Assembly (NCBI GenBank): GCA_025356275.1
Contig: JANXUK010000127.1
Span: 1 to 36,213, forward strand
Reading direction: 5' to 3'
Source: Sphingomonadales bacterium
GTDB lineage: Bacteria > Pseudomonadota > Alphaproteobacteria > Sphingomonadales > Sphingomonadaceae
DNA: 36,213 bases
Position numbers and translations under genes: made by a program. This document shows, in pieces, positions 8,474 through 16,513 of the stretch; the first letter of the stretch is position 1, and every line of letters begins with the position of its first letter. The notes below the pieces were generated by a model. That model ran no database searches. It was not told where the DNA came from and saw only the letters and a program-made list of their open reading frames with translations.

Positions 8474-8734
8474 GCGCTTGCTCCGCTCGGCATCGTCCAG
8501 CATCTGCTGCGCATTATCGCCCTTTACGCCATCGATCTCGGCCCATTCTGCGGCGGTGTGGCAGATATGATGCCGGGCGATCGAACCGATAAGAGCCTCG
8601 CTGCGGCAGATCTGCTTGGGTTTGGGGGCCGTCACTTGTTGGGGCGCCGCCACCGGCGCTGGCGCGGCGGGGGGAGGTGACTGGTCGGCAAATGCCGGGA
8701 TAGCGACGGCAAGGGCGGAAGCAAATGTCGGCAC
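8462..8734 (-). CDS. Small secreted or periplasmic protein of unknown function, 5' end apparently altered
   Basis: This 90-residue protein has a hydrophobic N-terminal stretch (FASALAVAIPAFA) followed by a Pro/Ala-rich linker and a conserved-looking domain. That domain has Cys residues in KQICRSEALIGS and HHICHTAAEWAEIDG. I recognise this C-x(n)-C-HTxAEW pattern from small exported proteins of sphingomonads, for which no function is known to me. The only available start is a GTG at 8734, because an in-frame TAG lies two codons upstream. The signal peptide lacks the usual positively charged n-region, and the bases around the start match palindromic repeats found elsewhere in the window (see 8721-8743). 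The original 5' end may therefore be missing, and expression is uncertain. Confidence 0.65.
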   Translation of the reverse strand: MPTFASALAVAIPAFADQSPPPAAPAPVAAPQQVTAPKPKQICRSEALIGSIARHHICHTAAEWAEIDGVKGDNAQQMLDDAERSKRGGR

Positions 8735-8743
8735 GATGCTCTA
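8721..8743. repeat. Repeat fragment overlapping the start of the small secreted-protein gene
   Basis: Bases 8730-8743 (GGCACGATGCTCTA) are identical to 7038-7051, the right arm of the 7002-7047 palindrome. The adjoining GCAAATGTCGG (8721-8731) matches the right arm of the 25714-25790 element at 25766-25776. The two pieces are fused with no complete element present. The GTG start codon and the first codons of the gene at 8462-8734 fall within it. Confidence 0.6.
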
Positions 8744-8794
8744 AGCACAGAACTTGCCGATGCCGCCCCGGCCTGTCCAGCCTGCGAATCGCTG

Positions 8795-9538
8795 TTAATC
8801 GCGCGGGGCGCGCCCCAATGCCGACAGCACGCCGCGCAGCGTGCGCACCTCCAGATGGTTCCAGCCGGGCTTGGTCAGCAGATTGCGCAAGTTGAGCCGC
8901 GTTGCCACCGCGCGCGAATGCGGAAAGAAATAGGCGCGCGGCTCCAGCAGCGCCTCGAAATGCCCGATCAACCCCTCCAGATCGTCCTGCGCCGCCGCCG
9001 GCAGCAGGTCCGACGCCGGCGGCTGCACCAGCGCGCCGCCCGCCAGCTTCGACCATTCATAGGCGCACAGGATCACCGCCTGCGCCAGGTTGAGTGAGGT
9101 GAAATCAGGGTTGACCGGCACAGTGATGATCGCACGGGCCAGCGCTACGTCCTCGGTATCCAGCCCCGACCGCTCCGCCCCGAACACAAATGCCGAGCGT
9201 CCCGGCAGGTCACGCGCCTCACGCGCCGCCTGTTCGGGGGTCAGCACCGGCTTGATGACATCGCGCCGCCGCACCGTGGTGGCAAACACATTGGCGCAGT
9301 CGCTCACCGCGCCGGCCAGCGTGTCGAACACCGCCGCCTGCGCCAGCACATCGTCCGCCCCCGCCGCCGCCGGCCCGGCGCTGGGGTTGGGCCAGCCATC
9401 GCGCGGGGCGACCAGCCGCAACTCGGTCAGGCCGAAATTGAGCATCGCGCGCGCCGCCTTGCCGATATTTTCGCCCAGTTGCGGGCGCACCAGCACGATT
9501 ATCAGCTGGCCAAAGCCGGGGTCACTCTTGGGCGACAT
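8795..9538 (-). CDS. trmJ: tRNA (cytidine/uridine-2'-O-)-methyltransferase TrmJ (SpoU family)
   Basis: TrmJ 2'-O-methylates position 32 of tRNA anticodon loops, using SAM bound in a trefoil knot. The 247-residue protein has the family motifs [22 protein letters not shown] (motif 1), [10 protein letters not shown] (motif 2) and [15 protein letters not shown] (motif 3), the last in the form that marks TrmJ within the SpoU class. I chose the ATG at 9538 ([12 protein letters not shown]); a TTG at 9556 is the alternative. The start lies inside the end of nrdR (17-nt overlap), so the two are translated from one message. The C-terminus ends at a region carrying a repeat fragment. Confidence 0.93.
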   Translation of the reverse strand: MSPKSDPGFGQLIIVLVRPQLGENIGKAARAMLNFGLTELRLVAPRDGWPNPSAGPAAAGADDVLAQAAVFDTLAGAVSDCANVFATTVRRRDVIKPVLTPEQAAREARDLPGRSAFVFGAERSGLDTEDVALARAIITVPVNPDFTSLNLAQAVILCAYEWSKLAGGALVQPPASDLLPAAAQDDLEGLIGHFEALLEPRAYFFPHSRAVATRLNLRNLLTKPGWNHLEVRTLRGVLSALGRAPRD

Positions 9539-9989
9539 CGCGCACGCTGCTGGCAAATTCCTCGAAATCGCGCGCCTCGCCGAAATCGCGATAGACGCTG
9601 GCGAAGCGGATATAGGCGACCGAATCGAGCCCGCGCAGCCCGGCCATCACCAATTCGCCGATGATCTTGGAGGGCACTTCGCTGTCGCCCAAAGTTTCGA
9701 TCTGGCGTTGAATGCCCGAGACCAGCTGGTCCAGTCGCTCCTGCGCGATGCCCCGCTTGCGGCAGGCCAGCGCCACCGACTGCTCGATCTTGGCGCGGTC
9801 AAATGGCTCACGCCGGCCCGCTTCGCCGCCCTTGATCACCGACAATTCGCGCAACTGCACCCGCTCGAAGGTGGTGAAGCGCGCGCCGCAACTCTCACAT
9901 TGCCGCCGCCGCCGGATCGAGGTCGCGTCCTCGCTCGGCCGCGAATCCTTCACCTGACTATTGTCATGCGCGCAGAAAGGGCAGCGCAT
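9522..9989 (-). CDS. nrdR: Transcriptional repressor NrdR of ribonucleotide reductase genes
   Basis: NrdR senses ATP/dATP with an ATP-cone and represses nrd genes at NrdR boxes. It has 155 residues. A zinc ribbon is formed by C3, C6, C31 and C34 (CPFC...CESC), with the basic segment SIRRRRQ between. The ATP-cone follows at about 50-140, with [18 protein letters not shown] and [25 protein letters not shown], the family signature. It lies 35 nt downstream of glyA on the same strand. glyA-nrdR is a frequent pair, linking one-carbon supply and deoxynucleotide synthesis. Confidence 0.97.
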   Translation of the reverse strand: MRCPFCAHDNSQVKDSRPSEDATSIRRRRQCESCGARFTTFERVQLRELSVIKGGEAGRREPFDRAKIEQSVALACRKRGIAQERLDQLVSGIQRQIETLGDSEVPSKIIGELVMAGLRGLDSVAYIRFASVYRDFGEARDFEEFASSVRDVAQE

Positions 9990-10024
9990 TTATATTGGCC
10001 TGCGATCAGCCAGGCACGGGGCCA

Positions 10025-11335
10025 TCACAGCCCCTGATAGATCGGGAAGCGCGCGCACATTTCGCCCACTCGCGCCTGCACAGCAGCCTCGATCTGCGCG
10101 TCGCCAGCCTCGCCATTCTTGCGTAGACCCTCGACGACTTCGCCGATCATCGCGCCGATAGCGCGGAATTCCGCCACGCCAAATCCGCGCGTCGTGCCCG
10201 CCGGGGTACCAAGACGGATGCCCGAGGTCAGGAACGGCTTCTCATTGTCGAACGGGATATTGTTCTTGTTGCAGGTGATCGCTGCGCGATCCAGCGCATG
10301 CTCGGCATGGCGGCCCTTGGCTTGCTTGGGGCGCAAATCGACAAGCATCAGATGGTTATCGGTCCCACCCGAGACGATATCGAGCCCAGCCTCCTGCAAC
10401 GAAGCCGCCAGCGCCTTGGCATTCTGTGCCACCGCTGCGGCATAGGCCTTGAACTCGGGCGTCATCGCCTCGGCAAAGGCCACCGCCTTGGCCGCGATAA
10501 TATGCATCAGCGGGCCACCTTGCAGGCCCGGGAAGATCGCGCTGTTGAACTTCTTGGCCAAAGCCTCGTCATTGGACAGGATCACGCCCGAACGTGGGCC
10601 GCGCAGGCTTTTGTGCGTCGTCGTCGTCGTCACATGCGCATGCGGCACCGGCGAGGGATGCACGCCGCCCGCCACCAGGCCCGAGAAATGCGACATATCC
10701 GCCATCAGATACGCGCCAACCTCATCGGCAATCTCGCGGAACCGCGCGAAATCCCAGAACCGCGAATAGGCGGTGCCGCCACAGATGATCAGCTTGGGCC
10801 TGTTCTCACGAGCGATCCGCGCCACCTCGTCCATATCGATCCGGTGATCGTCGGGCCGCACGCCATAGGGCACCGGCTTGAACCACTTGCCGCTCATATT
10901 GACCGGCGAGCCATGCGTCAGATGGCCCCCGGCTGCCAGATCGAGCCCCATAAAGCTGTCACCAGGGTTCAGCAGCGCCAGGAACACCGCCTGATTCATC
11001 TGGCTGCCCGAATTGGGCTGCACATTGGCAAAATTGCACCCGAACAATTCTTTGGCGCGATCTATGGCCAGCGTTTCGATCTCATCGACATATTCGCAGC
11101 CGCCGTAATAGCGCTTGCCCGGATAGCCCTCGGCATATTTGTTGGTCAGCACCGACCCCTGCGCCTCAAGGACAGCGCGCGAACAGATATTCTCGCTGGC
11201 GATCAGCTCGATCTTGTCGCGCTGGCGGCCCAGTTCCTTGCCGATCCAGCCGGCGATGGCGGGGTCGGTCTGGGCGATGCCAGCGGTGAAGAACCCGGCC
11301 GGGGTGACGGGCGCAGTTGCGAAGGTCGTGGTCAT
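10025..11335 (-). CDS. glyA: Serine hydroxymethyltransferase
   Basis: GlyA converts serine and tetrahydrofolate to glycine and methylene-THF, the main source of one-carbon units. The 436-residue PLP enzyme shows [64 protein letters not shown] and the PLP-lysine motif [13 protein letters not shown] with Lys242. Length and motif order are normal. Its ATG overlaps the rpiB stop (ATGA, 4 nt), so it is probably translationally coupled to rpiB, and nrdR follows closely. No glycine riboswitch is possible in the short overlap. Confidence 0.97.
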   Translation of the reverse strand: MTTTFATAPVTPAGFFTAGIAQTDPAIAGWIGKELGRQRDKIELIASENICSRAVLEAQGSVLTNKYAEGYPGKRYYGGCEYVDEIETLAIDRAKELFGCNFANVQPNSGSQMNQAVFLALLNPGDSFMGLDLAAGGHLTHGSPVNMSGKWFKPVPYGVRPDDHRIDMDEVARIARENRPKLIICGGTAYSRFWDFARFREIADEVGAYLMADMSHFSGLVAGGVHPSPVPHAHVTTTTTHKSLRGPRSGVILSNDEALAKKFNSAIFPGLQGGPLMHIIAAKAVAFAEAMTPEFKAYAAAVAQNAKALAASLQEAGLDIVSGGTDNHLMLVDLRPKQAKGRHAEHALDRAAITCNKNNIPFDNEKPFLTSGIRLGTPAGTTRGFGVAEFRAIGAMIGEVVEGLRKNGEAGDAQIEAAVQARVGEMCARFPIYQGL

Positions 11336-11784
11336 GCGGGTTCCGGTGCTATTGCGGGATGGGATAATTTGTCGACGCGCCGCTGATGCCGGTCGCCGGC
11401 AAACGGCGTTGCCAGAAAGGCGGTGATGCAGGCCTTGGCCATCTCGATCCCGACCAGCCGCGCGCCCAGAGCGATCACATTGGCGTCATTATGCTCACGC
11501 GCCAGCGCCGCCGACAAAGGCTCTGCCACCAAGGCACATCGCGCCTCCGGGTTGCGGTTGACCGCGATGGAAATGCCGATACCGCTGCCGCACAGCGCCA
11601 CGCCGCGCTCTGCCGCGCCCGAGGCGATCGCGGCGGCAAGCCGATAGCCGTAATCGGGGTAATCGACGCTGGCCTCGCTGTCGGGGCCGAGGTCGGCGAC
11701 ATCATGCCCGGCCTGCGCCAGCCAGCGCGCAAGCTCGCCCTTCATCGCAAAGGCGGCATGGTCGGAGGCGATGGCTATGCGCAT
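11332..11784 (-). CDS. rpiB: Ribose-5-phosphate isomerase B
   Basis: RpiB interconverts ribose 5-phosphate and ribulose 5-phosphate. It is a 150-residue LacAB/RpiB-fold protein. It begins [12 protein letters not shown] (the SDHA phosphate-binding motif) and has [12 protein letters not shown] with the catalytic Cys65. It then has [18 protein letters not shown], all diagnostic of the family. The start at 11784 was chosen because it places SDHA at residues 7-10; an upstream extension has no homology character. rpiB-glyA overlap is common in alphaproteobacteria. Confidence 0.95.
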   Translation of the reverse strand: MRIAIASDHAAFAMKGELARWLAQAGHDVADLGPDSEASVDYPDYGYRLAAAIASGAAERGVALCGSGIGISIAVNRNPEARCALVAEPLSAALAREHNDANVIALGARLVGIEMAKACITAFLATPFAGDRHQRRVDKLSHPAIAPEPA

Positions 11785-11854
11785 GGGCTGGCATCCCGGT
11801 GAATCGGCATGGCGCCCCATAGAACCTCGCCGCCCGCGATGCCACCCCTCAAGA

Positions 11855-12622
11855 TTACTGCCGCGCCAGATACAAAACATCGCGCGGCTGGGCGAGCAGA
11901 TGCTGCCCCGAATCGACGTACAGCACTTCCCCGCTGGCCAGCCACCCTGCGCTCAGCGCCAGCGCTGCATCGGCCAGCTCCGCCGGATCGGTCAGCCGCG
12001 CGAGCAGGTTCATCCGCCCGCTGGTCTCATGCTCCTCGGGCGCCTGATCGAAACTGGGCAACATCGCGCCCGGCGCCAGCCCATAGACTCGGTCCCCGGC
12101 ATGCAAAGCGCCCATCGCCAGCATCCGCGTCGCGGCGGCCAGCGTATGCTTGGCCATCGTATAGCTGAAGAAATCGGGGTTCGGATTGGCCAGCTTCATA
12201 TCCAGCAGATTGATAACAGAGCGCGCCGCGCCCGGCCTGCGCGGTGCCCCCAGAAACGCCTGCGCCATCCGCACCGGCGCCTCGGCATTGACTGCCATCG
12301 CCTCGGCAAACACCTCGGGGTTGATCGCCGCCGCATCGTCATAGCGGAACACCGCCGCGCAATTGACCAGCACCCGCAGGTCGCCCGGCCGCGCCGCCGC
12401 CCCCTCCGCCATCATCGCTGCCACCATCGCGTGTGCCGCGTCCACATCGGCTAGATCGGCGTGTACGGTCTCGGCCGAGGGCAGCGACGCGGCGGTCTCC
12501 TCCGCCTCGCCCCGGTGGTGGCCATAGTGGATCACGACATGCCACCCGGCATCGGCAAAGCCCTGCGCTATCGCCCCGCCGATCCGCTTGGCCCCCCCGG
12601 TGATTAGCACAGCTGGCATCAT
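11855..12622 (-). CDS. Short-chain dehydrogenase/reductase, pteridine-reductase-like
   Basis: This 255-residue SDR is NAD(P)H-dependent and cytosolic. The Rossmann motif is TGGAKRIG (8-15), a form typical of pteridine/dihydropteridine reductases (FolM, PTR1) rather than the usual TGxxxGxG. NCAA (87-90) stands for NNAG. The catalytic pair is Y154 and K158 in SYTMAK. The normal catalytic Ser position reads INLLDM, with Asp, which also occurs in PTR1-like enzymes. I infer reduction of a pterin or quinonoid substrate, but the substrate is not shown by sequence. Two adjacent ATGs (12622, 12619) are possible starts. The gene diverges from the phzF-like gene with a 61-nt gap. Confidence 0.85.
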   Translation of the reverse strand: MMPAVLITGGAKRIGGAIAQGFADAGWHVVIHYGHHRGEAEETAASLPSAETVHADLADVDAAHAMVAAMMAEGAAARPGDLRVLVNCAAVFRYDDAAAINPEVFAEAMAVNAEAPVRMAQAFLGAPRRPGAARSVINLLDMKLANPNPDFFSYTMAKHTLAAATRMLAMGALHAGDRVYGLAPGAMLPSFDQAPEEHETSGRMNLLARLTDPAELADAALALSAGWLASGEVLYVDSGQHLLAQPRDVLYLARQ

Positions 12623-12683
12623 GCGCCGCTTTCAAGCACGAAACCGGCCTGCTAACCAGCCGGCATTGTAGGGAGATGCGCGG

Positions 12684-13526
12684 ATGCTGCTGGATATCAT
12701 CGATGTGTTTGGCTCAGGCGCGCTCAGCGGCAATCCGCTGGCGGTGGTGCGCGGCTGGGCGGGTTTGAGTGACGCCGCGATGCAGCGCCTGACCGACTGG
12801 CTGGGCTTTTCCGAGACCACGTTCCTGATGCCGCCGACCGATCCCGCCGCCGATTACCGGGTACGCATCTTCTGCCCGGGCCGCGAGCTGCCGTTTGCCG
12901 GTCACCCGACGCTGGGCACCTGTCACGCGTGGCTCGCCGCCGGCGGCGTGCCCAAACAGGCCGGCACCATCGTCCAGCAATGCGGCATCGGGCTGGTCGA
13001 GGTGCGGCAGGACGGCACCGGCATGCTGGCTTTCCGTGCCCCGCCGACGATCCGCGATGGTCCATTGTCAGCCGTCGAACGCGCCGAAGCGATCCGCATC
13101 GCCGGCGTCGATCCCGACAGCGTGGTCGATGCCGTCCACGCCAGCAATGGCCCCGGCTGGCAATTGCTGCGCCTCGGCTCGTCGGCAGACGTGCTCGCCG
13201 CCCAGCCGGCAGCCCGCGCGCCCATCGGCACCGATGTCGCGCTGATCGCGCCGTGTTTGCCGGGCGGAGGCGCCGATTTCGAGGTCCGTGCCTTCTTCGC
13301 CAACGGGCGGGGCGACCTTGCCGAGGACCCCGTCACCGGCAGCCTCCACGCCGCCGCCGCGCGATACCTGTTCGGTGCCGGCCTGGCGCAGGGCAGCTAT
13401 GTCGCCGCACAAGGCCGCATGGTCGGCGCCGACGGCCGGGTGCTGTGCTCGCAGGATGCCGAGGGTGCAGTGTGGATCGGCGGGCGGACCGTCATGGTGG
13501 CCGCCGGGGCGCAGTTGACCGTGTGA
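12684..13526 (+). CDS. PhzF family epimerase/isomerase
   Basis: This is a 280-residue member of the PhzF family, two diaminopimelate-epimerase-like domains. PhzF itself isomerises a phenazine precursor, but most members have unknown substrates. Visible are the N-terminal DVFGSGALSGNPLAVV, the conserved Glu44 in FSETTFL (the PhzF general acid/base), CPGRELPFAGHPTLGT (66-80) and the C-terminal DPVTGSLHAA. A good ribosome site (GGGAG) lies about 8 nt before the ATG. No other phenazine genes are nearby, so phenazine production is not implied. Confidence 0.9.
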   Translation: MLLDIIDVFGSGALSGNPLAVVRGWAGLSDAAMQRLTDWLGFSETTFLMPPTDPAADYRVRIFCPGRELPFAGHPTLGTCHAWLAAGGVPKQAGTIVQQCGIGLVEVRQDGTGMLAFRAPPTIRDGPLSAVERAEAIRIAGVDPDSVVDAVHASNGPGWQLLRLGSSADVLAAQPAARAPIGTDVALIAPCLPGGGADFEVRAFFANGRGDLAEDPVTGSLHAAAARYLFGAGLAQGSYVAAQGRMVGADGRVLCSQDAEGAVWIGGRTVMVAAGAQLTV

Positions 13527-13622
13527 AGGCCCGCCTGCATCAAGCCGCGCGAATAACGCAACATTTGGGCCTCGGTAGCAGCTGCGCTATGCCAACAGCA
13601 GCCGGCGGGCGGGGCAGGGAGC

Positions 13623-14009
13623 GGCATTGACACGACCGAAAATTCTCTGCCGCCCACATCCCCGCCCGCGAGCTACTACGACGCCGCCGGCCGCCCGACG
13701 TGTGGAGCGGGGGCGCCCGGCGCATCCCCATCACCACCCCGAAAGGCTCGTTCGAGGTCTGGACCAAACGCACTGGCAACAACCCAAGCTGCTGCTGCAC
13801 GGCGGTCCGGGTGCCACGCATGAATATTTCGAGGCGTTTGACAGTTTCCTGCCGCAGTACGGTGTCGAATATTACTATTACGATCAGCTGGCTCGGGCCG
13901 CTCGGACAATCCCGATGATGTCAGCCTGTGGGACCTGCCGCGCTTTGTCGAGGAGGTGGAGCAGGTTCGCCGTGCGCTGGCCTATTTCGCGGCGCTGACC
14001 AGCTTGTGA
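13623..14009 (+). pseudogene. Remnant of a proline iminopeptidase (alpha/beta hydrolase), frameshifted and truncated
   Basis: Pieces of one protein appear in three shifted frames. ASYYDAAGRP is in the first. WSGGARRIPITTPKGSFEVW continues in a second. KLLLHGGPGATHEYFEAFD through GVEYYYYDQL is in a third. GSGRSDNPDDVSLWDLPRF and VEEVEQVRRALAYF return in the first, ending at TGA 14007-14009. The shifts lie near 13696, 13788 and 13891. HGGPG is the oxyanion-hole motif and YYDQLGSGRSD the family signature of proline iminopeptidases. Only about 125 of over 300 expected residues remain. The nucleophile Ser, Asp and His of the triad are missing, so it cannot be active. A sequencing error could explain a single shift but not three shifts plus the truncation. 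Confidence 0.85.
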
Positions 14010-14032
14010 AAGTGCAGGAATAGAGGCCTGGC

Positions 14033-15301
14033 TCAGCCCAAAGCCGCCTGCTTCTCATCGGCCAGCCGGTCCAGCTCGGCCCGGCTCATCTTCGCCGCCG
14101 CCGTTTTCAGCTGCCCGCAAGCCGCATCGATATCGCGCCCGCGCGGCGTGCGCACCGGCGCGCTGATCCCGGCGGCGAAGATGATCTCCGAAAACGCGCG
14201 AATCCGCTCCGGCGAGGAGCATTCGTAAGCCGCCCCCGGCCACGGGTTGAACGGGATCAGGTTAACCTTCGCCGGCAGCCGGTATTGCTTGATCAGCCGC
14301 GCCAATTCCCGCGCATCCTCATCCGAATCGTTCTTGCCTGCCAGCATCACATATTCGAACGTGATCCGCCGCGCGTTTGATGCGCCGGGGTAATCGGCGC
14401 AGGCCTGAAGCAGTTCCTCGATGCCATATTTTCGGTTGATCGGCACGATCTCGTCGCGAACCTCCTTGGTCACGCCGTGCAGCGACACCGCTAGGTTGAC
14501 CCCCATTTCGGCTCCGGCGCGCGCCATCATCGGCACCACCCCGCTGGTGCTGAGCGTGATCCTCCGCCGCGACAGGGCCAGCCCGTCGCCATCCATCACC
14601 AGCCGCAGCGCATCGCGCACATTGTCGAAATTATACAGCGGCTCGCCCATCCCCATCATCACGATATTGGTCAGCAGGCGACCATTGGCGGTATAGGACC
14701 CGGGCGCGTCCCCGTCCTCGTCGTCCTCATCGGGCAAGGGCGCAAATTCGCTGACCCCATTGGGCCACTCACCCAAGGCATCGCGCGCCAGCATCACTTG
14801 CCCCACGATCTCACCCACCGTCAGGTTGCGCACCAGCCGCATCGTGCCAGTGTGGCAGAACCGGCAATTGAGCGTGCAGCCCACCTGCGACGACACGCAC
14901 AGCGTGCCCCGCGCCTCATCGGGGATGAACACCATCTCGAACTCATGTCCGTCGGCGGTGCGCAGCAGCCATTTGCGCGTGCCATCGGACGAATGCTGCG
15001 CCAGCACCACCTCGGGCCGGGCGATGACGAACCGCTCCGCCAGCCAGGGCCGCATGGTCTTGGCAATGTCGGTCATGCCCTCGAAATCGGTGACGCCCCG
15101 GTGGTACAGCCAATGGAACAGCTGCTTGGCGCGCAGCTTGGCCGCCTTGGCATCCAGCCCTGCCTCGCTCAGCAATTCGGCGATATGGGCGCGCGGCAGG
15201 CCGACCAGATCGATCCGGCCGTCGCTGCGCGGGGTGATGTCGCGCGGGGTGGTGACGGGGTCGATATGGCCGGGGATCGGCATCAGGGGGGTGCTGGACA
15301 T
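14033..15301 (-). CDS. rlmN: Dual-specificity 23S rRNA/tRNA m2A methyltransferase RlmN
   Basis: RlmN is a radical-SAM enzyme that methylates C2 of A2503 in 23S rRNA and A37 of some tRNAs. The 422-residue protein has the cluster motif CTLNCRFC (C142, C146, C149) within [20 protein letters not shown]. Also present are [48 protein letters not shown] and the C-terminal AACGQL carrying the second catalytic Cys. The start at 15301 ([11 protein letters not shown]) is favoured; a longer reading from 15397 would run through the direct repeats upstream. An acidic insert ([11 protein letters not shown]) near residue 190 is not usual. The roughly 160-nt upstream region carries a two-copy repeat. Confidence 0.96.
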   Translation of the reverse strand: MSSTPLMPIPGHIDPVTTPRDITPRSDGRIDLVGLPRAHIAELLSEAGLDAKAAKLRAKQLFHWLYHRGVTDFEGMTDIAKTMRPWLAERFVIARPEVVLAQHSSDGTRKWLLRTADGHEFEMVFIPDEARGTLCVSSQVGCTLNCRFCHTGTMRLVRNLTVGEIVGQVMLARDALGEWPNGVSEFAPLPDEDDEDGDAPGSYTANGRLLTNIVMMGMGEPLYNFDNVRDALRLVMDGDGLALSRRRITLSTSGVVPMMARAGAEMGVNLAVSLHGVTKEVRDEIVPINRKYGIEELLQACADYPGASNARRITFEYVMLAGKNDSDEDARELARLIKQYRLPAKVNLIPFNPWPGAAYECSSPERIRAFSEIIFAAGISAPVRTPRGRDIDAACGQLKTAAAKMSRAELDRLADEKQAALG

Positions 15302-15370
15302 GGCGCGCCTATAGGACCGCGTGCCGGGAATTGCTACTAATGCGAAACGCGCAGAAGAGCGCTTTTGCGA

Positions 15371-15462
15371 AGGCTTGCGGGCCGCAAGGTCCGCCAATCA
15401 AACAGACCGGGAGCGGGACGGCACAGGCTTGCGGGCCGGCAGGACCGCCAATCAAACACACC
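15371..15462. repeat. Two-copy 38-nt direct repeat upstream of rlmN
   Basis: Bases 15371-15408 and 15425-15462 match at 34 of 38 positions (54-nt period). Both begin AGGCTTGCGGGCCG and share CCGCCAATCAAACA. The first copy contains CTTGCGGGCCGCAAG, a near-perfect palindrome, which the second has lost. The repeat runs to the stop of the IalB-like gene and ends about 70 nt before rlmN, so it may hold a promoter or binding sites for rlmN. Confidence 0.7.
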
Positions 15463-15953
15463 TACCGCAACCCTGCACACCCCAGCGCCGCCGCATCCAT
15501 CGCGGTCGCCGCGCCGGCCAGCGCATAGCTATCGCTAAACCCATGCCCCTGCGCGTCCCGCCCGGAAACGCTCATCGACGCCGCCGAGCGCATCCCCGCC
15601 ACGATCGCCGCATCCATCCGCGTATCGGCGGCCCAGCCATCAGCCCCCGCACCGACCAGCCGGAAATGCTCGCCACCAAGGCTCAAGGTGATCGCCCCGC
15701 CAGCAACCCGCTGCGACAACCGGAAATGCACCTCACCCCGCACACCGCGCCCCGGCCAGCTGCCGACATCGGCATAGGGCGTTCCGCCACGCGCGGGATG
15801 ATGCGGCGCCGCCATCGCAATCGCGTAGCAGCGCGGCACGCCGGGATCGCGAAACGCGCCCCATCCGCCAAACATCCCGAGACCGTCACGCGCCACCGCC
15901 GGCGCGGCAAACGCAAGCACAAGGGCGCACAGGAAGGCAGGGCGGCGCAACAT
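15462..15953 (-). CDS. Secreted protein, probably of the invasion-associated locus B (IalB) type
   Basis: This 163-residue protein begins MLRRPAFLCALVLAFAAPAVA, a clear Sec signal peptide, so the mature form is periplasmic or outside. After it comes GMFGGWGAFRD...RCYAIAMA, and near the C-terminus MSVSGRDAQGHGFSDSYALAG...DAAALGC. Two Cys residues could pair. A WxAxxD...CY start and a hydrophobic YSL-G...A-x-xC end are reminiscent of IalB-like proteins common in alphaproteobacteria. I am not certain of the family, and no biochemical role is established. The start at 15953 was chosen for the signal peptide; the upstream reading has no charged-hydrophobic pattern. Confidence 0.72.
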   Translation of the reverse strand: MLRRPAFLCALVLAFAAPAVARDGLGMFGGWGAFRDPGVPRCYAIAMAAPHHPARGGTPYADVGSWPGRGVRGEVHFRLSQRVAGGAITLSLGGEHFRLVGAGADGWAADTRMDAAIVAGMRSAASMSVSGRDAQGHGFSDSYALAGAATAMDAAALGCAGLR

Positions 15954-16009
15954 CACGGCGCTATGCCAGAGCGAAGCCCGCGCGGCGAGGGGGCTTGGAA
16001 CCCGCATCA

Positions 16010-16513
16010 TCACCCCGCCGTTGGATAGGCCACTGCCATCACCTCCCACGCCTTGCTCCCGCTCGGCAGCACCACGCGCCGCGTATCGCCCACCGCCGCG
16101 CCGCGCAGACTGCGCGCGAGCGGCGCGTTCCACCCGATGCGCCCGGCCGAAGCATCCTGCTCATCGTCACCGACCAGCGTGATCTCCCGGCGCATACCGT
16201 CCTTGTCCGCGATCGTCACCGCCGCCCCGAACCAGCAGCGGCTGCGATCCTCCTGCCGCGCCGGGTCGATCACCCGCAAGGCCTTCATCCGCCGCGCCAG
16301 ATGCGCCAGCTCGCGGTCGATCTCACGCAGCCGCTTGCGGCCATAGATGTAATCGCCATTCTCGCTGCGGTCGCCATTGCCGGCGGCCCAACTCACCACC
16401 TCGACCATCGCGGGGCGCTCGGTGCCGAGCAAATGGTCATACCGCGCCCGCAGCGCCGCCAGCCCCGCAGGCGTGATCGGCGGGCCATCCAAATTCAGGG
16501 TGGCAGCGCTCAC
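16010..16513 (-). CDS. greB: Transcription elongation factor GreB
   Basis: Gre factors enter the RNA polymerase secondary channel and stimulate cleavage of backtracked RNA. The 167-residue protein has the N-terminal coiled coil with the acidic tip GDRSENGDY (47-55), followed by IYGRKRLREIDREL. This is closer to GreB (GDRSENADYQYNKKRLREID) than to GreA. The C-terminal FKBP-like domain ends GSKAWEVMAVAYP. The start is a GTG at 16513 that overlaps the stop of the upstream transglycosylase gene (GTGA), and no ATG is available nearby. Translation is therefore probably coupled to slt. Confidence 0.93.
   Translation of the reverse strand: MSAATLNLDGPPITPAGLAALRARYDHLLGTERPAMVEVVSWAAGNGDRSENGDYIYGRKRLREIDRELAHLARRMKALRVIDPARQEDRSRCWFGAAVTIADKDGMRREITLVGDDEQDASAGRIGWNAPLARSLRGAAVGDTRRVVLPSGSKAWEVMAVAYPTAG

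Noticed and set aside
12684..13526. Phenazine biosynthesis locus
   Set aside because: Only the PhzF-fold gene is present. The family is broad, and no phzA-E or G is nearby.
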